Part shown: piece by piece, positions 52,572 to 62,198 of the stretch | Numbering within the stretch: position 1 is the stretch's first letter | Layout: each line of letters opens with the position of its first letter | Assembly (NCBI GenBank): GCA_965223245.1 | Contig: CBDCVY010000013.1 | Location: 1,054,001 to 1,118,000, forward strand | From: CBDCVY01 sp965223245 | GTDB lineage: Bacteria > Nitrospinota > Nitrospinia > Nitrospinales > Nitrospinaceae | DNA length: 64,000 nucleotides | Direction of reading: 5' to 3' | The notes under the pieces: generated by a model | Told to the model about the DNA's origin: nothing | What the model saw: only the letters and a program-made list of their open reading frames with translations | Database searches by the model: none | Position numbers and translations under genes: made by a program

Positions 52572-55500
52572 TTCACTAATTCTTTATAATATTCATTAAC
52601 CATGCGCTGGTACTTTTGTGGATATCGGTTTTTCATGGCTTTTAAAATTTCTTCACGAAATTGTCCGGGAACTTTGTATTGATCCTCAGAGGGTAGATTG
52701 ACTTTTTCTTGTTGCATTCGGGTTGAACCGCGTCCTCTTTGATTTTCCCTGGCTTGCCCTTGACCAAAACTAAACATCCTTTGTTGTCCGTTGGGACCTT
52801 GACCTGAATCCGCATTTTTTAATTGGTTTAACATTTCTTTGATTTCAGATAGTTTTTTTAAGGCTCGATTCTCGGATTCTATACTTTCGGGAATTCTTTT
52901 GTTTTCTAATCCGCGTTCAGCATGCATCATTTGACGTCCAGCATTTTTCATTCCCCTGGATAGTTCAGGAGTGATCATTGGATTTTTTTGATTCATACCA
53001 CGAAAGATTTCTTCTAAATCCATTGCGTCATGCCGCATTTGTTGTTGTTGCTTTGAGAGATTTTGAAGCTTTTGTGTATCCTCTTCAGAAATCATGGATT
53101 GATAGTCTTTTGAGATATCTCTCATAAGAGTCCCTAGTTTCTTAGAGATTTCACGATTTATTTCGTTTATGGAATTTAGATCAGCTTTCATTTTGTCTTG
53201 CAAGGAAGAATCCAAATCTCTTGCAGTACGAAAATGATTTTGCCATCTTAGTATTTCCGGATACGTTCTTTGAAAGAGTGAATTAAATTCGTATAAGTCC
53301 ATTAGTTCAGTTAATTCTTCAAGTTTGTTGTATTTCTCTGTTAATTGAGGGAGAAAGCTTTGGAATCCCTGAAACATTTTCATGTGAAGGTCGTGCATTT
53401 TGTTCATGACATCTGATAAGTTTTTCCGGGCTTTATTCAAATCTTGAAATTTTTGACGAACATCTTTTTTGCCAGCTGAGTCTACAGTTTTTTGGTTTAG
53501 TTCGCTGATGTTTTGTCGCAGATTTGCCTCTTGGTCCATTAATTTACTATACGTTTTCATTTTTGGGTGATCTTCTAATACATGTTCATCTTCGCCCAGA
53601 AGTTTTTGAATATCATTAACATCTTTTTTGAGACTCTGGAAAAAATCCTGTAAGCGGTTTTCAAATTTTTTGAATTGCTGAGAGCGAAGTTTCTTATTGA
53701 TATCTGTTGTTTTATCAAGTAGGTGTTTTTCTTTTGCCTCAAGTTCTTCAATTTTTGACAGAGACTCATTTAATTGGTTTAAAATTTCCATATCAACTAA
53801 GTTTTGTTGATTGTCTTGCATGTCTTGTAGTTGATCAGAAAAAGCTCTCAGGTCATCCATCATTTTTTCTAACTCTTCCATGGCTTGGTCCATTTTCCCC
53901 TGGTTGATTAAGTCCATTAGCTTTTCTAAAGATGAATCAAAGGATTCCATATTTAAGGATTCAAAAGCATTTTGATTTAGAAACTCATCGGGAAGAGATT
54001 GGTTCTGCCTTGCGAGTTGCTCCATGATTTTTTGTAAGGTTTCCTTGAGTTTCTTTATCATGGATTTCATTTCTGGAGTATTGAGTTCTGACTTTTTATC
54101 TCGAGCTTTTTCCAGTTCTTCTCTTAAGGATTCTGCTAATTCGGAAAGGTCCTTCTCCATATCTATAACTTGACTCATTCGTTCTCGATTAAGCATTTTT
54201 ATTAAAAATAATATATCTCTTTCCAAGTGAGCAATAAGTTTGTCGTTAACCGAATCCACCGGTGGGAAATTGAGTCCTATCGGTGTAGCTTTTACAATCG
54301 CATTACTTATTTGATTCATTGTTTGAATTTGTTCTTCTCTAATCCCATTCAAACCTGAAATAATATTTTTTATTAGTGTGAGGTAGGGTTGTGGAAAAGA
54401 TTGTATTTCTTCCGCTTGTGTTTGGATAGACTGCGCAAGGTTTATAATTCGAATCAATTGATCCGTATTGTAAGCCAAGGTATGTTTTAATTTGTCTAGT
54501 CCTTCAGGCGTGTTTTCATACTGATTCATATTGCTGACTAAACTTCGTGCTAATAGCTCAACCATTCTTTCTACTAATTCCTCTTGAAGGGCTATAAGAT
54601 CTAAGTGCTTCTTTTTCTCATCAAAAATTTCAAAGGAAAACACTTCAGATTGCCCTGCGTTGGGCCCTAAGATCGTATCGTTGTCAAAAATTTCTAAATA
54701 ATATTGAACTTCATCCCCTGGAAGGATGTCCAATGTGCTTAATTCCCAAGTGTAATCCCCCTTTAATTCAGTTTGGAATCCCTTAATATTTTTTATAAGT
54801 TTTTTCTGAATTTTCCCATTAACGTTAATAACCAATTCCACTTTTTGAATCCCAAAATCATCTGACGCCTCATAAAAGAATTGAACTTTATCTGTTAGAA
54901 AATAAACCGGTTTTGGATTTGCTAAGAAAATTGTGATATGTGGAGATTTATCTTTTATTAATGTAATCGGGTATTCTTCTGGCAATAAAATTTTATTATT
55001 TTTCGGTGATTTTATTTCATATTGGTAATGCCCGGGTTCTCTGATAATAATACGACCACGAATATTTATATCCTTGGTGACATCCATGGAAAGCCGGTCT
55101 GTACCATTTATGACCAGGCTTGATCCCGCCAAAGGATGATTTGACTGGGCTTGGATAATTACTTCGGTGCCGGGAAACACGTTTATCTTCCCGTCTGAGG
55201 GGTCAATTGTTTTTTGCTTAAGGCGTGTATATGCAGGATAGTTATAAGCTAAGGTAAATTTGCTTAAAGAATAATTCGGCTCTTCATGCAATGTCTCATT
55301 CGATTTTTTTGATTGTGTTAATAGCTTGGTTTCTTTTGTTGGGCCAGGTAGTGAAGCTAGTTTTTCATACCCTTGTGTCCAAAACTCAGGAATAAAAAAA
55401 TTTAAAACTAATGCTATTGAAACTACTGATAAAAGAATGAGTCCACTCTGGAAAAAGTTCTTTGGGTTTACTAATGTTTTATAATCCAGATCTTTTACCT

Positions 55501-55906
55501 GCTTCCCTGTTCTAGTAATTAACTCCTCAATGAATTCAAAGGAAATAGCAGAAGAATGTTGGGATTTGTGCAGGTGAGGCTCTAGTTGGATGGAGTTTAT
55601 AAGGCTATTTTGAAGGCCTTGAACTTTCTTTTCTATAAAAAGGGCTGTTTGATCCGTTGATAATGATGACCAACCATTTTTTCTAGTTATGTATATGCAA
55701 AGAAAAATTAAAGAAATTATCCACAATATTGAAAATACAACAATTATAGGAAGAGCAGGGGAGCTATAGAAGGCCACTATATTTATAATTAACGCTCCTC
55801 CTATTACCAAAGCCAAAATTAGAAAAAAGTTGGAAGAAAATTGGAAGAGAGAACGCCGTTTTCGAACTTTATCCAGAAAACTTTTTATTTGTTGGGCAGA
55901 ATCCAT
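52568..55906 (-). CDS. DUF4175 large membrane-anchored coiled-coil protein
   Basis: A 1112-residue protein. Two N-terminal membrane helices (FLILALVIGGALIINIV and IIVVFSILWIISLIFL) and a third near 155-175 precede a periplasmic beta region (200-420) and then long charged coiled coils rich in Q, E and K (about 430-1050). The tail is glutamine-rich with arginines (GQARENQRGRGSTRMQQ). The layout and the neighbours, MoxR and a zinc peptidase, match the DUF4175 family. No enzyme motif is seen. It probably scaffolds the cell envelope and is served by MoxR. Confidence 0.8.
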   Translation of the reverse strand: MDSAQQIKSFLDKVRKRRSLFQFSSNFFLILALVIGGALIINIVAFYSSPALPIIVVFSILWIISLIFLCIYITRKNGWSSLSTDQTALFIEKKVQGLQNSLINSIQLEPHLHKSQHSSAISFEFIEELITRTGKQVKDLDYKTLVNPKNFFQSGLILLSVVSIALVLNFFIPEFWTQGYEKLASLPGPTKETKLLTQSKKSNETLHEEPNYSLSKFTLAYNYPAYTRLKQKTIDPSDGKINVFPGTEVIIQAQSNHPLAGSSLVINGTDRLSMDVTKDINIRGRIIIREPGHYQYEIKSPKNNKILLPEEYPITLIKDKSPHITIFLANPKPVYFLTDKVQFFYEASDDFGIQKVELVINVNGKIQKKLIKNIKGFQTELKGDYTWELSTLDILPGDEVQYYLEIFDNDTILGPNAGQSEVFSFEIFDEKKKHLDLIALQEELVERMVELLARSLVSNMNQYENTPEGLDKLKHTLAYNTDQLIRIINLAQSIQTQAEEIQSFPQPYLTLIKNIISGLNGIREEQIQTMNQISNAIVKATPIGLNFPPVDSVNDKLIAHLERDILFLIKMLNRERMSQVIDMEKDLSELAESLREELEKARDKKSELNTPEMKSMIKKLKETLQKIMEQLARQNQSLPDEFLNQNAFESLNMESFDSSLEKLMDLINQGKMDQAMEELEKMMDDLRAFSDQLQDMQDNQQNLVDMEILNQLNESLSKIEELEAKEKHLLDKTTDINKKLRSQQFKKFENRLQDFFQSLKKDVNDIQKLLGEDEHVLEDHPKMKTYSKLMDQEANLRQNISELNQKTVDSAGKKDVRQKFQDLNKARKNLSDVMNKMHDLHMKMFQGFQSFLPQLTEKYNKLEELTELMDLYEFNSLFQRTYPEILRWQNHFRTARDLDSSLQDKMKADLNSINEINREISKKLGTLMRDISKDYQSMISEEDTQKLQNLSKQQQQMRHDAMDLEEIFRGMNQKNPMITPELSRGMKNAGRQMMHAERGLENKRIPESIESENRALKKLSEIKEMLNQLKNADSGQGPNGQQRMFSFGQGQARENQRGRGSTRMQQEKVNLPSEDQYKVPGQFREEILKAMKNRYPQKYQRMVNEYYKELVK

Positions 55907-55941
55907 ATAAGTGATTTTGAAATAACCATTTCGACCATTGT

Positions 55942-55970
55942 ATTATATCCTGATTTACTTCTTTTGGTAA
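55942..55970 (-). promoter_or_regulatory. Promoter of the DUF4175-peptidase-moxR operon
   Basis: On the minus strand TTACCA (55970-55965), 17 bases, TATAAT (55947-55942), a perfect -10. Transcription would start about 30 bases ahead of the DUF4175 ATG. Confidence 0.6.
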
Positions 55971-56073
55971 TTAGTAAAAGAGAGAGGGAAAAAGCAAAGG
56001 AAAACTCAAGATTAGGAGGCTATATAGATAACCTTTTCAATAAAATAGAGAGATTAAACGTAAGCGTTTATGA

Positions 56074-56850
56074 TTATGCTGTACTTGGGTTGTCGTTATC
56101 TTTGGTGATTTCCTTATTTTTTAAAAATGGACCGAATAGTTCTAAGGGAAGTGGAAAAAAAGTTGTTGTTGATTTATCCACTGAAACATCCAGCATAGTT
56201 TGTAAAAATCTCAATTGTAGAGCTGGAGGGTGTGCATTTATAATGTCCGCAGCATCCCCAATTTTTTCTGCTGCCTCAAATTCTCCTAAGGCATGGATTA
56301 CTTTAGCTCTTCTTTCTCGTTCCGCTTCCGCTTGTTTTGCTAATGCACGCTGCATTTCCTGAGGTAAATCGACATTTTTTACTTCAACATTGGCTACTTT
56401 GACGCCCCATGGCTCAGTTTGGTCATCAATGACCTGCTGCAAATGATTATTAATTTCTTCACGGTTGGAAAGCAAATCATCCAATTGACTTTGCCCTAAT
56501 ACGCTTCGTAATGTGGTTTGGGATAACTGGGACGTCGCATATAGAAAGTCCTCGACCTCAATAATGGCTTTTTGAGGATCAAGCACTCTAAAATAAACAA
56601 CCGCATTAACCTTAACGGTTACGTTGTCTTTGGTAATAATGTCTTGAGGAGGAACATCCATGACCACTGTGCGGAGACTCACCTTCACCATTTTTTGGAT
56701 TATTGGAACTACAATAATAATTCCAGGGCCTTTCACTTTATAAAATTTTCCCAGGAAAAATATTACCCCTCTTTCATATTCGCGTAAAATCTTGAATGAT
56801 ATTGCGAATAAAAAAAAGATTAGAATAATAACAACAGCAATGGGTTCCAT
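56074..56850 (-). CDS. Slipin / stomatin-like SPFH membrane protein
   Basis: A 258-residue protein: one N-terminal membrane helix (VVIILIFFLFAISF), then the SPFH domain with EYERGVIFFLGKFYKVKGPG, VPPQDIITKDNVTVKVNAVVYFRV and the coiled end LPQEMQRALAKQAEAERERRAKVI. Slipins form membrane microdomain scaffolds and often sit beside an NfeD protease partner; none is adjacent here. AAGGAGAAGCGCC precedes the ATG. It lies upstream of DUF4175 on the same strand but with its own gap of 167 bases. Confidence 0.92.
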   Translation of the reverse strand: MEPIAVVIILIFFLFAISFKILREYERGVIFFLGKFYKVKGPGIIIVVPIIQKMVKVSLRTVVMDVPPQDIITKDNVTVKVNAVVYFRVLDPQKAIIEVEDFLYATSQLSQTTLRSVLGQSQLDDLLSNREEINNHLQQVIDDQTEPWGVKVANVEVKNVDLPQEMQRALAKQAEAERERRAKVIHALGEFEAAEKIGDAADIINAHPPALQLRFLQTMLDVSVDKSTTTFFPLPLELFGPFLKNKEITKDNDNPSTA

Positions 56851-57044
56851 GGCGCTTCTCCTTATAAAGGATTAATTAAGCGTTGCTTTCTTTATGATAT
56901 CAATAAATACCCTTGAAAAAGAAGCTTTTTCGGAATCTATATAAAACAATTTCCTGGTCAGAAAAAAGTTTTTGGGGTTGTTACTTTTTCTATTATGTGA
57001 GAATTTGGTGGTATCTTTCATAGGATTTCCGTAACTTTAAATAT

Positions 57045-57887
57045 ATGGGACACTATTTTGAAGTTTTGAAAAATTATCTTAAACTCACACTTTTTATATT
57101 GCTCGTTATAACGGTTTTTGTGAAAGGGGTATTTGCGGAATCTTTAAATGTTTCTACTCATACCTCTGTCAATGATAGTGGAAAAGTCGATATTAAATTG
57201 ACAATAGAAAATATAAGTAGCAAGCCGCTTTATCATATCCATCCTATGTTTCATTTTCACCACTCCATGGCACCCGTTGAGATGATTCACTTGTTAAATC
57301 CGGGCGAGAAAAAAACTATTATTACTCAAAAACACCCAAAAGTTATCCGAATAGGAAGCTACCCTCTGGTTGTAATGGTTCAGTATAAAAACTTTGAAAA
57401 CTCTGAGGAATCCATAACACAGGTGCATACGGATTCTTTTTCATTTAAAGAAAGCTTGAAAGCAAGCATTGATGGAGAAATAAGAACTAAGACAAATGAC
57501 GAAACGTCTTTATTGCAAATTTTGGTAAAAAATAAATCGAGTTCATTTAAAAATATTCGCCTCATGTTGCTGCTGCCTCCAGATTTAATTGCAGAAAGTT
57601 TTAAGGGGATGATGGGTTTTACAATTCGTGGGGGAGAAGAGAAATATTTTGAAGTCCCGGTCAAAAAAATTGGAGGCGAAGAATCCAATGAGTATCCCGT
57701 CCATTTGATGGTGGAGTATGGTGAAATGTTAAAACATTATTCCGGAGATATTCGGGGAACTGTAAAATTTAGTTCTTTTTTAGGAAAAGGATTTGAATGG
57801 CCTCACCTCCTGGTGTTTGCATTTTTATTGGCAACATTGATCCAATATTTCAGAAAACGTATGGTTACTTTGAAATTTTTACGCTAG
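57045..57887 (+). CDS. Hypothetical exported protein with C-terminal membrane helix
   Basis: A 280-residue protein. A signal-like N-terminus (LTLFILLVITVFVKGVFA) precedes a beta-rich extracytoplasmic domain (about 35-255) with one repeated idea: KVDIKLTIENISSKPLYHI looks like an immunoglobulin-like strand pair, and a second such block starts near NDETSLLQILVKNKSSSFKNI. A C-terminal helix (LLVFAFLLATLIQYF) anchors it. No enzyme motif. It might bind or present partners at the membrane. No family recognised; neighbours are slipin (divergent) and another orphan membrane gene. Confidence 0.6.
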   Translation: MGHYFEVLKNYLKLTLFILLVITVFVKGVFAESLNVSTHTSVNDSGKVDIKLTIENISSKPLYHIHPMFHFHHSMAPVEMIHLLNPGEKKTIITQKHPKVIRIGSYPLVVMVQYKNFENSEESITQVHTDSFSFKESLKASIDGEIRTKTNDETSLLQILVKNKSSSFKNIRLMLLLPPDLIAESFKGMMGFTIRGGEEKYFEVPVKKIGGEESNEYPVHLMVEYGEMLKHYSGDIRGTVKFSSFLGKGFEWPHLLVFAFLLATLIQYFRKRMVTLKFLR

Positions 57888-57890
57888 ATT

Positions 57891-57913
57891 GATTAGAAAA
57901 TTATTATCTAATC
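57891..57913. repeat. AT-rich inverted repeat after the orphan membrane gene
   Basis: GATTAGA at 57891-57897 pairs with TCTAATC at 57907-57913, nine-base loop. No T-run follows, so it is a poor terminator and might be an operator or chance. Confidence 0.3.
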
Positions 57914-58090
57914 CCAACTATTAAAGAACAAATTAATTTAAAATGGTTATGGTACTTAATTAAAAGCTATCCAATCTTTTTGAAATTTCCTTCCTTTAAA
58001 CTTTTCTTAGTCCAATTAAGCCAAATCTAAGACGTAATTTAAAATTTACCCTTAAACTAAAACCATATAAAAATTATTGAGAGGTAGAAA

Positions 58091-59038
58091 TTGGACACAC
58101 TAGCTCCTCCCCTTGAGGATGAAAAAGGGAAAGAGTTAAAGAGCCATCCAGGTATAAGCCGGACAACAATCCATGGTTGGCCATCATTTTTTTTAGGAAG
58201 CCCTTTTCTGGCCGTAGGGATTGTGATCGGTTGTTTGTATTTTGGGGTAATCGAATACTCACCTAAAAGTTTACATGCTCCTGGATGGGTTTTAGGGGTG
58301 TTTGGTTTTATGTTTTTCCTTGCCGGGGCTTCATTTATGGGGCATGGATTGGTGGGTGTTTGGCAAAAAGCTCGGCTTGAAGATGCAAAAAGGAAAAGGA
58401 CGGCTTCCCCCTGGTTATGGGATTACCCCTGGCACGCACTGGGAATATCAGAAAACAAATTGAAGGAAGCCTTGCATTCAATCTTTTTGTTAGTTGTGTT
58501 CTGTGTATTTCTTGCTCCATTTAACTGGTGGGCATTTTTCTCAAATCAATCCGTGTTTTTTTTAAAGTTTATTGTATGTTTTTTTAATTTGATTTGTGGA
58601 TTGGGAGTTGGAATTAACTTTTACAAAAAATGGGCCTTGTATTTGAAATATGGGAATAGTCGGCTTCAGTTTCAGGAGTTCCCTTTTTTCTTAGGAAATA
58701 AAATTAGAGTTTCCTTGATCGGTTTGCCTGCAAATGCCGAACAAGTTGAGTGTCACTTGCGGTGCATTGAGGAAAGATATGAAATAAGAGGAAGTGGCCG
58801 CAACCGAAGCTCTAAAGTTGTGTGCTACGAAAAGTTCAGCGATACAAAGACTATTCATGGTTCAATGGTTAGGAATCAAGAAAAGTTCTTCCTTCAATGG
58901 ATACTTCCACATGATAAGAATTTAAAAACTGTTTTAAGCCAACGCCCGGCCATATTCTGGGAATTAGAAGTGAAAGCCGAAACACCTGGTGTGAATTACC
59001 ATAGCCGATTTTTAGTTCCAGTTTACGCAAAAGGATAA
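58091..59038 (+). CDS. Hypothetical multi-pass membrane protein
   Basis: A 315-residue protein that starts with TTG, well placed after GAGG (seven bases). Helices lie at about 30-52, 66-90, 128-150 and 158-175 (LGSPFLAVGIVIGCLYFGVI, GVFGFMFFLAGASFMGHGL and others), with a soluble C-terminal part (180-315) that looks beta-rich and contains ECHLRCIEERYEIRG. DUF3592-like proteins have a similar plan, but I cannot confirm that. It ends in a hairpin shared with the convergent htrA gene. Function unknown. Confidence 0.6.
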   Translation: MDTLAPPLEDEKGKELKSHPGISRTTIHGWPSFFLGSPFLAVGIVIGCLYFGVIEYSPKSLHAPGWVLGVFGFMFFLAGASFMGHGLVGVWQKARLEDAKRKRTASPWLWDYPWHALGISENKLKEALHSIFLLVVFCVFLAPFNWWAFFSNQSVFFLKFIVCFFNLICGLGVGINFYKKWALYLKYGNSRLQFQEFPFFLGNKIRVSLIGLPANAEQVECHLRCIEERYEIRGSGRNRSSKVVCYEKFSDTKTIHGSMVRNQEKFFLQWILPHDKNLKTVLSQRPAIFWELEVKAETPGVNYHSRFLVPVYAKG

Positions 59039-59060
59039 AATAATTCTCAATAACTCAAAA

Positions 59061-59089
59061 AGGGCTCATGGATTGCTCCAAAAGCCCCT
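59061..59089 (-). terminator. Intrinsic terminator of htrA
   Basis: On the minus strand an AGCCC/GGGCT stem with an inner TGGA/TCCA stem closed by a four-base loop, then five T. It also lies just past the convergent plus-strand membrane gene. Confidence 0.6.
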
Positions 59090-59131
59090 CTTAAGACAGG
59101 TGAAACTAACTAAACTTAATGTGAAAGATAA

Positions 59132-60319
59132 TTAAACATTGCGTTCAGTTAATTCCTCAATAGTGATGGAAACTGATTGTTTAGAACCATTACGTATCAC
59201 TTCCATTTCCACCGTTTTCCCAGGGGAAGTTTTCGCGACCAGCTTTGGCAGGTCGGAAAAACTGTTAACTTTTTCATTATTGTAAGCGACCACTACATCA
59301 CCCCGTAAGAGACCTCCTTTGTGAGCAGGTCCATTTGGAAGCACATCGCTGACTAAAGCCCCTTCTTCCCCTTGCACCCCAAAGTTTGCAGCCAATTCGG
59401 GTGTTAATTTTTGGATCATCACTCCCAACCATCCACGAATAACTTTGCCATCTTTTTTGAGTTGGTCGATGATGGTCGATGCCATGTTAATGGGAATAGC
59501 AAACCCAATCCCCACATTGCCTCCGGAATTACCGGAAATAATTGCAGTATTAATTCCAATGACCTCACCCTTTAAGTTAAGCAAAGGACCCCCGCTGTTT
59601 CCGGGATTAATTGAAGCGTCCGTTTGAATAAATTCATCATAGGGTCCCGATCCAATATTGCGTCCTTTAGCGCTAACGATTCCAGCAGTCACTGTATGGC
59701 TTAGCCCGAACGGGTTTCCAATAGCAATAACCCATTCGCCAACTTCTAATGACTCTGAGTTACCAAATTTCATATAGGGAAAGGTTTGAGTGTTTTTAGG
59801 ATCTTGATTGATTTGAAGGATCGCTAAATCCGTTTTAGCATCCGAACCGATCAATCGAGCAGAATATTCTTTTTCTTCAGTTGATTTCCCATTTAACAGA
59901 AGAACTTTAATTTCATCAGCGCCGTCTACAACATGATGATTCGTAATTACCAATCCGTCTTCACTAATAATAAATCCGGAACCCATACCATTCCCTTTTT
60001 GAGGAGGTTGAGGTGGCGTTGGAAACATCTTTCCGAATGGATTGCCGGGTTGGTTTCTGTTGAATGGATGTTGACCATTAAACGGAGCTTGACTTCGCAT
60101 TCTCTTAATCTTTTTAATTGACCGGACGCTTACCACTGCAGGATTTTTCTCTTTTGCGACTTCAGTGATGATGTTGGTTCCCACAGGATTGCTAGTTGCG
60201 CTCATGGCATAGGAGCGTGTGGGAAAATCAATGGACGCGTTTTGCAACCATCCGGTAAATGGAAAAGATAAAGCTAAAGCGAATATAAAAAATATTGAAA
60301 ATTTAGTCGACCTTTTCAT
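59132..60319 (-). CDS. HtrA/DegP-type periplasmic serine protease
   Basis: A 395-residue trypsin-like protease with one PDZ domain. A signal or anchor (FSIFFIFALALSF) opens it; the triad is H129 (ITNHHV), D164 (KTDLAIL) and S242 (NPGNSGGPLL). The PDZ domain (about 300-385) has KLTPELAANFGV and GGLLRGDVVVAYN. A proline- and asparagine-rich segment (78-105) precedes the protease part. It degrades misfolded envelope proteins. One PDZ is DegS-like in number, but the hydrophobic start could be cleaved. A terminator follows. Confidence 0.93.
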   Translation of the reverse strand: MKRSTKFSIFFIFALALSFPFTGWLQNASIDFPTRSYAMSATSNPVGTNIITEVAKEKNPAVVSVRSIKKIKRMRSQAPFNGQHPFNRNQPGNPFGKMFPTPPQPPQKGNGMGSGFIISEDGLVITNHHVVDGADEIKVLLLNGKSTEEKEYSARLIGSDAKTDLAILQINQDPKNTQTFPYMKFGNSESLEVGEWVIAIGNPFGLSHTVTAGIVSAKGRNIGSGPYDEFIQTDASINPGNSGGPLLNLKGEVIGINTAIISGNSGGNVGIGFAIPINMASTIIDQLKKDGKVIRGWLGVMIQKLTPELAANFGVQGEEGALVSDVLPNGPAHKGGLLRGDVVVAYNNEKVNSFSDLPKLVAKTSPGKTVEMEVIRNGSKQSVSITIEELTERNV

Positions 60320-60428
60320 TTTCCTGTGCCCTCATAAAAATTATTAAATCAAACAAAACATTTTAAAAACCCATTCTTAGAATAAAATTTTGTTGATTAA
60401 AAAAAAATTAACTAAAAATTAAATGTTT

Positions 60429-60806
60429 TTAATTTTTGGGTAGAGAGAAGGCGAGGAGGAGCCAGCCAATCATAAAGCTGAGGCCACCGAGGGGTGTAAT
60501 AGGACCTAAAAATCTGGGACCTCCTAATGCGAGGGCATAAAGACTTCCGCTGAACATAATGATTCCAGCCAGAAAAAACCAGCCGGCGCGATTAAGCTTT
60601 TTATTTTCAGAGTTTTCAACTTTTAATGCAAGGATACCTACAATAACCAGCGCAATGCTATGCATGAATTGATAGAAATTACCGGTTTGAAAAGTTTCTA
60701 AACTTTTTTCAGCCAACCGAGCTTTTAAAGAATGAGCGCCAAAGGCTCCAAGCATAACGCTTAGGCCACCAAGAATGGCTCCAATTTTTATCCAAAGTTG
60801 TCCCAT
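60429..60806 (-). CDS. DUF423 membrane protein
   Basis: A 125-residue protein with four membrane helices. The DUF423 marks are LGAFGAHSLKARL near the start, QFMHSIALVIVGIL in the second helix and SGSLYALALGGPRFLGPITPLGG in the third (partly quoted). Function unknown; it belongs to a small conserved family near YgdD. It starts three bases after the TatD-radical SAM gene and is probably co-transcribed. Confidence 0.92.
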   Translation of the reverse strand: MGQLWIKIGAILGGLSVMLGAFGAHSLKARLAEKSLETFQTGNFYQFMHSIALVIVGILALKVENSENKKLNRAGWFFLAGIIMFSGSLYALALGGPRFLGPITPLGGLSFMIGWLLLAFSLPKN

Positions 60807-60809
60807 GAT

Positions 60810-62198
60810 TTATCCCACAATGTTATAACGACGAGCCCGATACTTCACGCCAAAATCTTTTTCGGTAATTTCTTTACATTTTTCTTCATCCACACCTTGT
60901 TGATGGGTCACGATAGTGGATTGCACATTAGGAATATATTTTTTAGCTTCATTAATAAATTCCAGAATTTTTTCATAAATCATTCCCTGAAATGAAGGCA
61001 GAGGTTTGCAAATTTCATCATAGGCTTCTGAGTTATCTGCATTCAGACTTATGGAAACTTCATCAATTAATCCTTGGAGTTCAGGCAAAATATTTCGTTT
61101 GTTGATGACGTTTCCATGCCCATTGGTGTTTAATCGGACTCTTCCGCCAGCATTTTTAATTTTTTGAGCGACTTCTTTAATAATATCTAATCGAAGTGTG
61201 GGTTCCCCATAGCCACAAAATACGACTTCATCATATTGTTTAGGATCACCAACTGCTTGCCAAAGCTCATCTGCTGTAGGCTCACGATCCAGGGCAAGAT
61301 TGTAGCCTTGAACAATAGGGTCGGTTAAACGGGTACAAAAAACGCAACTGTTTGTGCATCGCTGAGTTAAGTTTAGATAAAAAGAATTTCGGATTTGATA
61401 TGCAATGGTTCCTGCTTCAGCAGATTCTCCGATCCCAAACAAATCATGAAAGTTTTGTTCCATGGATCGCAAAACATCTTCAACCCGAAGGCCGCGTACT
61501 TCTGCCAATTTATCAATTGTATAATTCACATAGGCAGGCTCATTACGCTTCCCGCGTTTAGGTACCGGAGTGAGAAACGGACAATCTGTTTCGGCAAATA
61601 ACCGGTCTGCCGGAACCATCTTTGCCACCTCTCTTAGAGTTTCAGCCTTTTTGAAGGTTACTGAGCCCGAAAAAGAAATATAAAATCCCATTCCAAGTGC
61701 TGCTTCTGCTAATTCAACATCCCCTGCAAAGCAATGAAAAATTCCCGACTTCCCTTCGGGATTGTCATAATACTCGGATAAAATTGAAATCATGTCCTCT
61801 TTCGCATCCCGGCAATGGATGATAATGGGTTTGTCTAATTCTTTGGCAATTTCAATTTGATTTCGAAAATGTGCGCGTTGAACTTCTTGTGGAGAATAGT
61901 TTTTAAAATAATCTAATCCGATCTCTCCCAAAGCAATCACCTTGGGATGGTCTAAAAGAATTCGAATTTGATCAAAAGTATCCCCATCGATATTTTTAAC
62001 ATCATGCGGATGAATACCAGCGGTAGCATAAATAAAATCATAGTGCTCGGTTAACTCTACCGAGCGCTGGCTGCTTTCAACATCACACCCTACATTAACG
62101 ATATATTTTATACCTTGTTTTAAAGCACGATCGATTATTTCATCGCGATCTTCATCATACGAATCCGTATCAATATGCGCATGCGTATCAATTATCAT
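60810..62198 (-). CDS. TatD nuclease fused to radical SAM domain
   Basis: A 462-residue fusion. Residues 1-258 are a TatD-type metal-dependent hydrolase with H6, H8 (IDTHAHID), E92 (GEIGLD), H128, H155 and D205 (AETDCPFL). Residues 265-462 are a radical SAM domain with the cluster cysteines C281, C285 and C288 (TQRCTNSCVFCTR) and GYGEPTLRLDII. The second half matches the known group of radical SAM proteins that accompany TatD genes; here they are one chain. It overlaps metG by four bases (ATGA), as is common for tatD. The joint reaction is unknown; nucleic-acid repair is inference. Confidence 0.88.
   Translation of the reverse strand: MIIDTHAHIDTDSYDEDRDEIIDRALKQGIKYIVNVGCDVESSQRSVELTEHYDFIYATAGIHPHDVKNIDGDTFDQIRILLDHPKVIALGEIGLDYFKNYSPQEVQRAHFRNQIEIAKELDKPIIIHCRDAKEDMISILSEYYDNPEGKSGIFHCFAGDVELAEAALGMGFYISFSGSVTFKKAETLREVAKMVPADRLFAETDCPFLTPVPKRGKRNEPAYVNYTIDKLAEVRGLRVEDVLRSMEQNFHDLFGIGESAEAGTIAYQIRNSFYLNLTQRCTNSCVFCTRLTDPIVQGYNLALDREPTADELWQAVGDPKQYDEVVFCGYGEPTLRLDIIKEVAQKIKNAGGRVRLNTNGHGNVINKRNILPELQGLIDEVSISLNADNSEAYDEICKPLPSFQGMIYEKILEFINEAKKYIPNVQSTIVTHQQGVDEEKCKEITEKDFGVKYRARRYNIVG

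Noticed and set aside
55841..56362. Plus-strand frame of 173 codons over the DUF4175 start and slipin end
   Set aside because: Covers two real genes on the opposite strand with no ribosome site; antisense shadow.
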